NCBI RefSeq assembly: GCF_014640315.1
Contig: NZ_BMGS01000004.1
Location: forward strand, 425,327-489,326
Reading direction: 5' to 3'
DNA from: Hymenobacter glacieicola
GTDB taxonomy: Bacteria > Bacteroidota > Bacteroidia > Cytophagales > Hymenobacteraceae
DNA: 64,000 nt
Part shown: positions 40,828-49,360 of the stretch, one piece after another
Layout of the letters: the number at the start of each line of letters is the position of its first letter
Position numbering within the stretch: position 1 is the stretch's first letter
Made by a program: the position numbers and the translations under genes
Notes under the pieces: model-generated
Told to the model about the DNA's origin: nothing
Databases searched by the model: none
The model's input: only the letters and a program-made list of their open reading frames with translations

Positions 40828-43287
40828 TTACTGACCAGTGGCGGCGCGGCGTTTTTCCTCTTCCGCGCCGGTGGCGCGGCGGCGGGCGGCGGCCACCTTG
40901 TCGTTGCCGAAGCGGTAGGTCAGGGAAGCGGTGACCACCCGCGAGTCCTGGGCGGAGCGGTACGTTTCCTCCAGCACCCGGTAGCGGGAAGTAACGCGCA
41001 GCGGAGCGGTGTAGAAAATATCGGTGGCGTTTAGCTTAATCAGGGCCTTGCCCACCTGCTTCTGCACCCCAGCGCCTACCTGCCCAAACGAGCGAATATC
41101 CTGGTAAGCAAACCGCTCGGGGGAGTTGTAGCTCCCGTTGAGGTCAGCGCTCCAGCCGTGGCCCAGCGTCAGGCTGTTGTTAAGGCTGACAATGGCACCC
41201 GGCCGGCCGACGGGCGGCGCCGCACCATCCACCAGGCCCTGGAATTGAATATAAAATAGCTCGGCGCTGGCGTAGAGTTTCCACCACTTGGCCGGCTCCA
41301 GCGGGGCCGTCAGGGTCAGGCCGTAGTACTCCTGGGTGCGCAGATTAACGTCGGTGGAGGCCACCAGCTGGTCGGCGTCGAGGAGGTACACGTTCACGAC
41401 GGGGCGGTTGGTGCGGGTGTAGCTCAGGGCCGTGCTGATCTTGTGGCGGAACGTGTGGGTGAGCTCGGCCTGCACGCTGGTAGCGGGCCACAGGGCCGGG
41501 TTGCCGGTGCGGTAGGAGGTAGCATCCACGTAGGAGCGGAACGGATTCAGCTGGTTGTAGGTGGGCCGGTCGAGGCGGCGGCTGAGGGCAAAGGCCAGCT
41601 CGTGCTTATCCGACAGGGGCCGGCGCAGGGTCAGGTTAGGGAAAAGCTGGAAGTAGTGGCGGGAAAATGAGGTTTGGCCCACGTCCTGGCGGCCGGTGGC
41701 GTTGGTTTGCTCCCCGCGCAGGCCGGCCGTAACCGTGAGCTCCGGGCGGGTGCGGGTCAGGCTGAGGTAGGCGGCGTTGATGTTCTCGGAGTACCGAAAC
41801 CGGTTGGTAAGGCCCCGATCAACCTGGCTGACCCCGTCGCGGGTGCGCACGAACAGTACATCATTATCAGAATAAACCTGGCTTACTTTAAAACCTGCTT
41901 CCAGCCGCAAGCGGTGCCGCATGGGCCGGATGTAGTCAGTTTTGGCTCCCCAAATAGTGAGCGTACCATCCTGGTCGCCGAGCAGCGAACTGGGCGTGGC
42001 CGTGAGGGGCGCCTGGTAGGTAGTAGCCAGGTCCAGGGTGCGGGTAATGCCGTAGCGGGCTACGTCGGCATCGGCCGTCAGCTCGGGCGTACCCAGGGAG
42101 TCCTTCGGGAAGAGGTGGCGCAGGGTCAGGTTGCCGGCAACGTTTGGAGTCAGCAGGTTGCGCCGGTTAAGGGAGACGGAGCGGCCCAGCAGCTGGCCCT
42201 GGGCCCCGAAGAAAGCAGCTTCGTTCAGGCCTTTGGAGGGCGTTTGGCTGCCCAGGCCGCTGAGCACGGCGCCCAAGGTAGTCTGCTGGCTGAGCGAGTA
42301 ATCGGCGCCGGCCCGCCAGGTGTGCGACTGCAGGTGGCCGCGGGGCGTGTTGCGCTGCACGGTTGTCAGGCCCGTCGTGCCGCCGTCCTGCCTGTAGGTT
42401 CGGCTGAAATCGAGTTCCTGAAAGCTCTGCCGGTTGGCGTAGGCGTAGGAGGCGTAGAGGTTGAGCTTCTTCTGCCGGTAGTTCAGGCTCAGGCCCGAGG
42501 TAAACTTACCGTAGCGGCCGCGGCCGTAGGCGGCGTTCAGGCTGCCGTTGGTGCCCAGGCGCTGGTCTTTCTTCAGGTTAATGGCAATGATGCCGGCCCC
42601 GCCCTGAGCATCGTACTTGGCCGGCGGGTTGGTAATCAGCTCTACCGTACTCACTTGCTCGGCGGGCAGGGAGCGGAGCAGGTTGGCCAGATCGGCCCCG
42701 GTCATGGGCTGGCGCTTGCCATCAATGAGCACCAGCAGACCCTGCTTGCCGCGCAAAGCCAGGTTATCGTTGGCATCCAGGGATACGCCCGGGGCGCGGC
42801 CCAGCACATCCAGCACGGTATTGCCGGCGCTAAGCGTGCTGCCTTCCACGTTTACAATGGTGCGGTCAGCAAGCCGCTCAAAGGTTGGCCGCTGGCCCGT
42901 AACGGTTACGCCCTTAAGCTGGGTAGCGGCCCCAGCCGTCAGAACAAAGGCCAGGGGAGTGGGCTGGGGGGCGGCCGTCACTTCCAGCGGACCCAGCCAC
43001 ATGCGGCCGTACCCCAGCTGGGCGGCTGACACCAGGTAGCGGCCCCCGGCGGCCGGGGTCAGGAGAAACTGCCCGGCCGCGTCGGTGAATTCGGTTTTGA
43101 CAACCGCTGAGTCAGCGGCCCGATGCAGGGTGATGGTAGCGTATTCCACGGCGGCCCCGGTGGTAGTGCGCACCGAGCCGACTACGGGGGCCGGGTGCAC
43201 TTGGGCACGGCTAGAAAACGGCAGAAGTACAACGGCTCCTACTAAGGCAACAGACCCTCCAGTGAGGCGGGGTAAACAAAAGCGCAT
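40828..43287 (-). CDS. Outer-membrane beta-barrel receptor, paralog 2
   Basis: The ATG at 43287 (MRFCLPRLTGGSVALVG, signal peptide to SSRAQ) gives 819 residues; the frame upstream of it is composition-biased. The domain order equals that of paralog 1: regulatory-like beta domain (VGSVRTTTGAAVEYATITLH), plug (TVTGQRPTFERLADRTIVNVE, NPPAKYDAQGGAGIIAIN) and barrel. Long blocks are identical to the 37572 protein, while extracellular-loop-like regions differ. The pair probably arose by duplication and now recognises different ligands. No SusD partner or TonB gene is nearby. Confidence 0.9.
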   Translation of the reverse strand: MRFCLPRLTGGSVALVGAVVLLPFSSRAQVHPAPVVGSVRTTTGAAVEYATITLHRAADSAVVKTEFTDAAGQFLLTPAAGGRYLVSAAQLGYGRMWLGPLEVTAAPQPTPLAFVLTAGAATQLKGVTVTGQRPTFERLADRTIVNVEGSTLSAGNTVLDVLGRAPGVSLDANDNLALRGKQGLLVLIDGKRQPMTGADLANLLRSLPAEQVSTVELITNPPAKYDAQGGAGIIAINLKKDQRLGTNGSLNAAYGRGRYGKFTSGLSLNYRQKKLNLYASYAYANRQSFQELDFSRTYRQDGGTTGLTTVQRNTPRGHLQSHTWRAGADYSLSQQTTLGAVLSGLGSQTPSKGLNEAAFFGAQGQLLGRSVSLNRRNLLTPNVAGNLTLRHLFPKDSLGTPELTADADVARYGITRTLDLATTYQAPLTATPSSLLGDQDGTLTIWGAKTDYIRPMRHRLRLEAGFKVSQVYSDNDVLFVRTRDGVSQVDRGLTNRFRYSENINAAYLSLTRTRPELTVTAGLRGEQTNATGRQDVGQTSFSRHYFQLFPNLTLRRPLSDKHELAFALSRRLDRPTYNQLNPFRSYVDATSYRTGNPALWPATSVQAELTHTFRHKISTALSYTRTNRPVVNVYLLDADQLVASTDVNLRTQEYYGLTLTAPLEPAKWWKLYASAELFYIQFQGLVDGAAPPVGRPGAIVSLNNSLTLGHGWSADLNGSYNSPERFAYQDIRSFGQVGAGVQKQVGKALIKLNATDIFYTAPLRVTSRYRVLEETYRSAQDSRVVTASLTYRFGNDKVAAARRRATGAEEEKRRAATGQ

Positions 43288-43492
43288 AAGTACACGATCC
43301 GGTGGTTGAGTAAAGCGGAAAGTGCAATAGGGGTAGAAGAGGCCGACCCGCGCACAAAAAGCAAAGAGCGGCGGTATAAGAGCAGGATATCCGTTTCTCA
43401 ACCAGTTGGTTAGGAATCGGATGCCGGAAGATAGCAAGAACCCCGCATACTCCGCGCAAAACAACGAGCATACTGAGCAGGCGCCCACAATG

Positions 43493-43528
43493 GCAACGGG
43501 CCCCACAGCAGTATGGTGGAGCCCGTTG
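43493..43528 (-). terminator. Hairpin after the aminotransferase gene
   Basis: CAACGGGC pairs with GCCCGTTG, with an inner CAC/GTG pair, about 45 bp after the aminotransferase stop. There is no clear T-run. Confidence 0.55.
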
Positions 43529-43573
43529 CGGGTATGTTTGCTCAAAAGCTGGTAGTAGCCCCAGCCGGCAGCC

Positions 43574-44830
43574 CTAGCGCAGTGCCTGCAGCGCCGTCCG
43601 CAGGCGGGGTAGGGCCGCCTCAATAGACTCCAGGGAGGCACCCCCCACCGACATGCGGAACCAGGGCGCCGCACCATCCGTCCCGAAGGCACTAAACGGT
43701 ACCAGGGCCAGCCGCGCCTCGCTGATTAGGTAGGAGGTCAGCTCTTTCGTGGTGCTGAGAACCTGCCCGTTGGGGGCGATTTTGCCTAGCACGTCCAGTT
43801 TGGCCGTGAGGTAGATGGCGCCCATTGGAACCATGGAATCTACGGGCAGGCCGTCGGCCTTCAGGGCCTGCAGGCCCTGGTGCAGGGCGTCGAGGCTGCG
43901 CTGCACTTTTTCCTTGAACTGTTCCAGGAACGCATCCACGGCGGTAGTTTCGGGCAGGTAATTGGCGGTAGCTACCTGCTCGGCCTTGGGTGCCCAGGCG
44001 CCCACGTGGCCCAGAATAGACTTCATTTTGTCAATTACCTCGGCTGGCCCGAAGGCGTACCCTACCCGCACGCCGGTAGCGGCCAGGCACTTCGAGATGC
44101 CATCAATATAGATGGTGTACTCGCGCAGGGCCGGGCGCAGGTTCACGGGGTCGTAGTGTTCAGTCGCGCCGAATGTAAGCAGCCAGTAAATCTGGTCATA
44201 AAGCAAGTAAAGCGGCTTTTCGCCGGGCTGGCGGCGCTGGTTTTCGGCTAGCACCAGGTCACAGATGGCCTCTAGGTCTGGCTTGCTGAATACGGTGCCC
44301 GTGGGGTTGAGGGGGGAACACAGGGCCAGCAGGGTAGCGCCTGCCAGGTGGGGCGCCAGCTCTTCGGCCGTGGGCATGAAGTTGTTTTCGGGGCGGGTTT
44401 CCACCATTACAGCCTGGGCCGAGGAAAGGTGGCAGTAGTGGTTGTTGTTCCAGCTGGGTACCGGAAACACCACTTTGTCGCCGGGGTCTACCAGGGCCAG
44501 GTAGGTGGCGTAAATAAGCGGCCGGGAGCCGCCGGCCACCAGAAAATCAGTGGGGGAGTAGGCCAGCCCCAGGCGGGTTTCGGTGAAGGTAGCGGCCGCC
44601 TCACGCAGGGCCGCCATGCCGTTGGCGGGGGGGTAGTTGGTGTGCCCGCTCTGGTAGGCGCGGGTAATTTTGTCCTGCAGCTCGGCCGGAATCGGGAAAA
44701 TGCTCGGGTCAAAGTCGCCGATGGTGAGGTTGCAGATCTGCTCCCCCTTGCGAATCATATCGTTGACTTCGTTGCCGATTTTGATGATTTCGGAGCCGAT
44801 CAGGCTACCGGCCATTCGGGAAACTTGCAT
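43574..44830 (-). CDS. PLP-dependent aminotransferase (class I/II)
   Basis: The ATG at 44830 (MQVSRMAGSLIGSEI) gives 418 residues. The upstream TTG at 44857 overlaps the promoter box and is rejected as start. Fold-type I features are visible: NYPPANGMAALREA, NPTGTVFSKPDLEAI, YDQIYW, and the PLP-lysine K247 in YIDGISKCLAATGVRVGY. The substrate is likely an aspartate or aromatic-type amino acid, but it cannot be read directly. It is the most upstream gene of the minus-strand run between porX and tsaE. Confidence 0.9.
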   Translation of the reverse strand: MQVSRMAGSLIGSEIIKIGNEVNDMIRKGEQICNLTIGDFDPSIFPIPAELQDKITRAYQSGHTNYPPANGMAALREAAATFTETRLGLAYSPTDFLVAGGSRPLIYATYLALVDPGDKVVFPVPSWNNNHYCHLSSAQAVMVETRPENNFMPTAEELAPHLAGATLLALCSPLNPTGTVFSKPDLEAICDLVLAENQRRQPGEKPLYLLYDQIYWLLTFGATEHYDPVNLRPALREYTIYIDGISKCLAATGVRVGYAFGPAEVIDKMKSILGHVGAWAPKAEQVATANYLPETTAVDAFLEQFKEKVQRSLDALHQGLQALKADGLPVDSMVPMGAIYLTAKLDVLGKIAPNGQVLSTTKELTSYLISEARLALVPFSAFGTDGAAPWFRMSVGGASLESIEAALPRLRTALQALR

Positions 44831-44854
44831 GGTCAGGTCTTGGTTTAGGTCGGC

Positions 44855-44862
44855 CAAATATA
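44855..44862 (-). promoter_or_regulatory. -7 box of the aminotransferase gene (TATATTTG on minus strand)
   Basis: Exact TAnnTTTG match, 24 bp upstream of the ATG at 44830. Confidence 0.55.
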
Positions 44863-44920
44863 GAAGCCCCCGCCGGTCCGGCCCCCTGCTAGCCGGTAAA
44901 CTCTATGAAAACCTGCTCAC

Positions 44921-45214
44921 TCAGGGCGTTGTTACCTCCACCCGGCGCGGAGCATCGGGCCAGAACCAGACGGTTACGGAGTCGCCGGGGCGCAGCTCCT
45001 GGACCTGGCGGCGGTGATTCTCAGTGTGTTCGATCTGCAGGGTGTCGGGACCGTAGCGGTAGCGCAGCGTCAGGATATGAACGCTTCGCTCCTGGCGGTT
45101 ACGCACTACCAGGGCCCGGCGGGCCATACCGTATTTGCGCAATTGGGCATCTTGGTATAAGCCGAAGATGCCGAACTCAAAAATCAGCAGAACCGTCAGC
45201 ATCCACAGCAGCAT
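44921..45214 (-). CDS. Small single-pass membrane protein, DUF3592-like
   Basis: From the ATG at 45214 the protein has 97 residues; an in-frame ATG at 45268 would add 18. One N-terminal transmembrane helix (MLLWMLTVLLIFEFGIFGLY) precedes a beta-rich domain (ARRALVVRNRQERSVHILTLRYRYG, PGDSVTVWFWPDAPRRVEV). The extracytoplasmic beta domain with a final PGD-V-V-x(3)-P pattern resembles DUF3592-type proteins. The function is unknown. It is divergent from tsaE. Confidence 0.6.
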   Translation of the reverse strand: MLLWMLTVLLIFEFGIFGLYQDAQLRKYGMARRALVVRNRQERSVHILTLRYRYGPDTLQIEHTENHRRQVQELRPGDSVTVWFWPDAPRRVEVTTP

Positions 45215-45330
45215 GAAAGGCGTGGAGACAGTGGGTGGGTCAGGAGAAGACAGCAGTTGGGCGGGCATTGCGGCAGAATAACCAAATTTGCGGGCTCAAG
45301 TTAACCGCCTCCCTTGTCCTGCCTTATCTG

Positions 45331-45756
45331 ATGACCAGCGAAACCATCGAAATTTCCTCGCTCGACGCGCTACCCCAGGCCGCCGCTCAGGTGCGCGCCG
45401 CCATGCACGGGCACTCCATCCTGTGTTTTGAGGGCGAAATGGGGGCCGGCAAAACCACCTTTATCAAGGCTTTATGCCAGAGCCTGGGCGTGCAGGACGA
45501 CATCAGCAGCCCTACGTTCTCCCTCGTCAACGAGTATCGGGACGCGCAGGACCAGCCCATCTACCATTTCGATTTCTACCGACTCAACGATGTGCGGGAA
45601 GCAGAAGGCATTGGGGCCCTTGAGTACTTCGATTCTGGTTATCTTTGCCTAATCGAGTGGCCGAGCCGCGTGGAGGCACTGTTGCCGCCCCAGCGGCTGG
45701 TTATCACGCTTACCGTCACCGGACCTTCATCCAGGGAATTAAAAGTTGAGAAGTAA
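45331..45756 (+). CDS. tsaE: tRNA threonylcarbamoyladenosine biosynthesis ATPase
   Basis: The ATG at 45331 (MTSETIEISSLDAL) gives 141 residues. Walker A is GEMGAGKTTFIKALC, followed by the family motif SPTFSLVNEYRDAQ, then YHFDFYRLND and CLIEWPSRVEALLP. TsaE powers the TsaBD complex that makes the t6A37 modification of ANN-decoding tRNAs. It is followed by ald after 90 bp of AATTAA-rich sequence. In many Bacteroidota, porX, tsaE and ald are adjacent; here porX lies about 13 kb away. Confidence 0.95.
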   Translation: MTSETIEISSLDALPQAAAQVRAAMHGHSILCFEGEMGAGKTTFIKALCQSLGVQDDISSPTFSLVNEYRDAQDQPIYHFDFYRLNDVREAEGIGALEYFDSGYLCLIEWPSRVEALLPPQRLVITLTVTGPSSRELKVEK

Positions 45757-45838
45757 AAATTAACAGGCGCTGGCCCTTTACTGCCACAGAAGCTACTGCC
45801 TACCCCAATTCTTAATTTTTAATTTTTAATTCTTCATT
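45736..45838. repeat. AATTAA-rich hairpin between tsaE and ald
   Basis: GAATTAAAAGTTGAGAAG near 45736 and AATTCTTAATTTTTAATT near 45808 are partly complementary. The left part encodes the last residues of TsaE (LKVEK). Confidence 0.6.
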
Positions 45839-45846
45839 TACAAACG

Positions 45847-47076
45847 ATGCCCGAAGCAGTACCCCCCGGATTCGAGTCGCTGGCTACCAGCCGCGCCTAC
45901 TTCACCCAAGAATCCATGCTGGCCGTGGAAACGCGGAAACGGAAGCTGTTTATCGGGCTGCCGCGGGAAACCTCGCTGCAGGAAAACCGAATTTGCCTGA
46001 CGCCCGAGGCTGTGAAGCACCTGGTGGAAGCCGGCCACGAAATCCTGCTGGAAAGCGGCGCCGGGGAGCCCAGCAAGCACTCCGACCACGACTACTCCGA
46101 GGCAGGCGCTACCATTGCCTACTCGCAAAAGGAAGTGTTTGAGGCCGATATCATCCTGAAAGTAGCCCCGCCTACCTACGACGAGATTGAGTACATGCGG
46201 GCCGGGCAAACCCTGATTTCGGCCCTGCAGTTTGGGACCCTCACCGGCGAGTACATCACGGCCCTAACCAAAAAGAAAATCAACGCCATCAGCTTCGAAC
46301 TGATCAAGGACCCCTCCGGAGCGCGGCCCGTGGTGCGGGCCATGTCGGAAATTGCGGGCTCCACGGTCATGCTCATTGCGGCCGAATATTTGGCCCGCTC
46401 CAACGAAGGCAAGGGCGTTATTCTGGGCGGTATCACGGGCGTGCCTCCTTCCCAAGTAGTTATTTTGGGAGCTGGCACGGTAGCCGAGTATGCTGCCCGG
46501 GCCGCTACCGGGCTGGGAGCCGAGGTAAAAGTGTTCGACAACCACCTCTACAAGCTGCGCCGGCTTAAAATGAACCTGTGCACCCCGCAGCTGTACACCA
46601 GCACCCTCGACACCTTCGCCCTAAACCAGCAAATTCGTCGCGCCGACGTGGTGATTGGGGCCCTGAACGCCGAGGAAGGCCGGATTCCGTTCATGGTATC
46701 GGAAGACGTGGTGTCGCAGATGGCGCCGGGCTCCGTGATTATCGACGTGAGTATAGACCAGGGCGGCTGCTTTGAAACCAGCGAGATGACCAGCCACAGC
46801 AAGCCCGTCTTCCGCAAGTACGACGTAATTCATTACTGCGTGCCCAACATTGCCTCCCGGGTGCCACGCACCGCCACCAACGCCCTGAGCAACATTTTTA
46901 CCCCCATTTTGCAGGAAATTAGCCAGCACGGGGGCATCAATGAGGTGCTGTTCACGAACGAGCATTTCCGCTCCGGGGTGTACGTGTACAAAGGCTCCCT
47001 GACCAACGCCAGCATTGCCCGCAAATTCAACATGCGCTACAAAGAGCTGGCCCTGATGATTGCCGTGCGCAACTAA
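45847..47076 (+). CDS. ald: Alanine dehydrogenase
   Basis: The 409-residue protein belongs to the AlaDH/PNT family. The N-terminal domain carries RETSLQENRICLTPEAVKHL and VAPPTYDEIEYM. The NAD-binding Rossmann fold has VVILGAGTVAEYAARAATGLGAEVKVFD. The later part has SVIIDVSIDQGGCFETS and HYCVPNIASRVPRTAT. It interconverts L-alanine with pyruvate, ammonia and NADH. The first about 30 residues before RKRKLFIGLPRE form an N-terminal extension common in Bacteroidota copies. A terminator follows. Confidence 0.95.
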   Translation: MPEAVPPGFESLATSRAYFTQESMLAVETRKRKLFIGLPRETSLQENRICLTPEAVKHLVEAGHEILLESGAGEPSKHSDHDYSEAGATIAYSQKEVFEADIILKVAPPTYDEIEYMRAGQTLISALQFGTLTGEYITALTKKKINAISFELIKDPSGARPVVRAMSEIAGSTVMLIAAEYLARSNEGKGVILGGITGVPPSQVVILGAGTVAEYAARAATGLGAEVKVFDNHLYKLRRLKMNLCTPQLYTSTLDTFALNQQIRRADVVIGALNAEEGRIPFMVSEDVVSQMAPGSVIIDVSIDQGGCFETSEMTSHSKPVFRKYDVIHYCVPNIASRVPRTATNALSNIFTPILQEISQHGGINEVLFTNEHFRSGVYVYKGSLTNASIARKFNMRYKELALMIAVRN

Positions 47077-47127
47077 CCGCACGGATTTAAACGAATACAT
47101 TGAATTTCTCGGATTTCGTGCCGAGGT

Positions 47128-47156
47128 AGGCCTGTGCGCAAGCACAGGCCTTTTTT
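47128..47156 (+). terminator. Intrinsic terminator of ald
   Basis: AGGCCTGTGC pairs with GCACAGGCCT around GCAA-type bases, followed by TTTTTT. Confidence 0.92.
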
Positions 47157-47269
47157 ATGAGGAAATGTGCCGCCGCCAGGAGCAAAAAAGCACCGGCGGA
47201 AGAGCAACGTAGGGCAACGCCCTTTGGGGTGGGCGCGTCTGTAGAGGCACATCTGGTAACCGCACTCCT

Positions 47270-48121
47270 ATGACCTTGCCTCCGGCTTCTGCCCTCACCG
47301 CCCGGCCTGTTCTCGACTTTCCTTCCGCGCACGTGGCGGCGGCCATGACCCGCTCGTTTCAGGGCTACTTCGTGCCAATGCTTTTTGATGCAGCTTCGTT
47401 TGAGCGCCGTTTCCGCGGCGAGCACCTCGATCCGGCGGCCAGTCGGCTGTGGTTTCGGGGCGAGGAATTGGTGGGGGTAGTGTTCATCGCTCGCCGGGGC
47501 TGGCAGAGCCGGGTAGCGGCCATGGGGCTGGTACCGGAATTTCGGGGGCAGGGCCTGGGCCGCACGATGCTGGGCTCGGCCCTGGAAGAAGCGCGCCAGC
47601 GCGGCGACCACACCATGCTGCTGGAAGTATTTACGGTTAACGAGCCGGCCATTCGCCTCTACGAGCGGCTGGGCTTCCGGCGCGTCCGGCAGCTGCTGGG
47701 GTTCCGGCGGGAAGCAGGGGTAGCAGCCGGCACGGCGGAAGTCCTAACCGAAATCGACCCGCTGGAGCTGGCCCGGGCGGTGCTCCGCGAAACAGAGGAA
47801 CCCCAGCCTTGGCTGAGCAGCGGCGAAACCCTGCTCAGCGCCACGAAGCCCACCCAGGCTTTTCGGTTGCACCACCATGCCTACGCCCTGGTGCGGCCTG
47901 ATGCCGGACGATAAACGGTGCAAATGCTCCTGGTAGCCCGCGCGGCGCGGCGGCAGGGGTGGGGCACCCGCCTGGTGCGTGCCCTGGCAGCCCGGTTCAC
48001 TGATCAGCCGCTGGTAATGCCCTGCCTGGTGCCGGAAGGGCCCGGCACCGAGTTCATGGACGCCTGTGGCTGGCCGCGAACGGAACTGGCCCTCTACGAA
48101 ATGGTGTGCCCGTTGGCTTGA
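47270..48121 (+). pseudogene. Tandem GNAT acetyltransferase interrupted by an in-frame TAA
   Basis: The first frame (47270-47914, 214 residues) contains a complete GNAT domain with acetyl-CoA motif RGQGLGRTMLG and NEPAIRLYERLGFRR, then begins a second domain. It stops at TAA 47912-47914. The same frame continues from GTG 47918 to 48121 with the rest of a second GNAT domain (LLVARAARRQGWGTRLVRAL, MDACGWPRTEL). Together they would make about 283 residues, a normal length for a two-domain GNAT protein. This is therefore a recent nonsense mutation, a sequencing error or a recoded stop. The first domain may still fold alone. Confidence 0.8.
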
Positions 48122-48149
48122 TGCCTTTCCTCAGAAAGCATCGGGGAAG

Positions 48150-49271
48150 CTACCTCTCGCGCTGCCCAGCCGGAAAGCCGACAGCGGCCAATAGGAAAAT
48201 GCTGGGCAGCAATGGCACAATAAAGCGGTTGTCCCAATCGGGTAGAGTGGCGGCGGCAATGGTAGCCTGCAGGCCGACTAACACCACAAAAAACAGGCGT
48301 TGCGGCTGGGTTAGCGTGGGTTTTCTGTAACCTCGGACCGCTAGTATATAGGCTGGGTAAATAAATAACGCAATGGCAATACTATGAAGTGAGGAATAAT
48401 AGGGCTTAATCTGGGCGAAGAATACAATGAATTTTAATACAAACAGCTTGGTAAAATAAATTGGGTTATGCCCTATGAACAGTACCAGTTGCTGCCAAAG
48501 CGGGCTGGTAGGAGCTGGAATATACAACGGAGTGCTGGACGTAACCGCCATGAAGGGGTGACCACCGAATAAAGAGCCTCCCTGGTAGATGGCTATCAGA
48601 GAAAAAATATTATGTAATATCCTGTTAAAGCTAAATCCAACAATCAAAATAAATAACACGGATGCTACCACTACCACCCGGCGGAAGATAATTTGGCTGT
48701 GTTCCTTCAGTAGGAAAAGCACGTAAAAAAAGGTTGCTACCCCAATCACAATACCATTAGGCCGCAGAAAAAGCAGCCACCCAAGTAGTGGCATTGCCAG
48801 CAGCAGTTGCCGCATTCTGTGTGCCTTGAGCAGCAGGTAGGTATAAATCACCAGAATGCTGCAAAAGAGTGCGTCGGTGTGAATGTAGAAGTTCCAGGCC
48901 TGCAAATCGGGCCAGGCAACGTAGGCCAGGGTTGCCAGAAAAGCGGCCTGCCAGCGGCCGGAAACACGCTGGGTTAGGGCATACAGGCAGCTGGCGGCCA
49001 GGCCGGAAAGCAGGCTCTGAAACGCCACAACGGCTTTGAAAGGCAGCTGAAATTTCAGGAAAAAAGCTAGTACTGCCGTGTACCCACTGTATAATACATT
49101 TCGGTCCCAGACCAGGTGGTGATGCACCGCCATCTCCGTAGCGTGCCGAATATAGCGGTGGCTATCAAAAACGATTTTTACTCCGTAGTAACTATATAAA
49201 TAAAGCTGAAGTAATAGCCAGGTAGCAAATAAAAAATAGACGTGATACTGCCGAAATGCGGTTGGTAACAT
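48150..49271 (-). CDS. Polytopic membrane protein, possible GT-C glycosyltransferase
   Basis: The 373-residue protein has about nine helices. Its first extracytoplasmic loop holds VFDSHRYIRHATEM, an acidic motif position typical of GT-C enzymes, followed by VLYSGYTAVLAFFL and later WNFYIHTDALFCSI and FLRPNGIVIG. No standard family can be named. It lacks the large soluble C-terminal domain of the other two GT-C-like proteins. Its middle (48340-48700) is clearly more AT-rich than its neighbours, suggesting horizontal acquisition. Confidence 0.65.
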   Translation of the reverse strand: MLPTAFRQYHVYFLFATWLLLQLYLYSYYGVKIVFDSHRYIRHATEMAVHHHLVWDRNVLYSGYTAVLAFFLKFQLPFKAVVAFQSLLSGLAASCLYALTQRVSGRWQAAFLATLAYVAWPDLQAWNFYIHTDALFCSILVIYTYLLLKAHRMRQLLLAMPLLGWLLFLRPNGIVIGVATFFYVLFLLKEHSQIIFRRVVVVASVLFILIVGFSFNRILHNIFSLIAIYQGGSLFGGHPFMAVTSSTPLYIPAPTSPLWQQLVLFIGHNPIYFTKLFVLKFIVFFAQIKPYYSSLHSIAIALFIYPAYILAVRGYRKPTLTQPQRLFFVVLVGLQATIAAATLPDWDNRFIVPLLPSIFLLAAVGFPAGQRER

Positions 49272-49291
49272 ATAGCTAAAAATACCTGTTC

Positions 49292-49323
49292 CGCCCTGCT
49301 GTTTGGTTATACGCAGCAGGGCG
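49292..49323 (-). terminator. Hairpin after the flavin reductase gene
   Basis: CGCCCTGCTG pairs perfectly with CAGCAGGGCG around 11 nt, 38 bp past the stop. The T-run is weak. Confidence 0.6.
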
Positions 49324-49360
49324 AATAAAAAGTACAGCCCGGGCGGGCAGCGTGGTTTAT

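Noticed and set aside
41674..43029. Plus-strand 451-codon frame opposite barrel paralog 2
   Set aside because: Composition-biased shadow. The minus-strand frame has signal peptide, plug and barrel.
37572..43287. SusCD-type glycan utilisation locus
   Set aside because: No SusD-like lipoprotein or glycoside hydrolase accompanies the barrels, and their plug and barrel type is OMP_b-brl_3 and not SusC.
44831..44857. TTG start for the aminotransferase
   Set aside because: It overlaps the -7 box at 44855-44862, and homologs begin near MQVSRMA.
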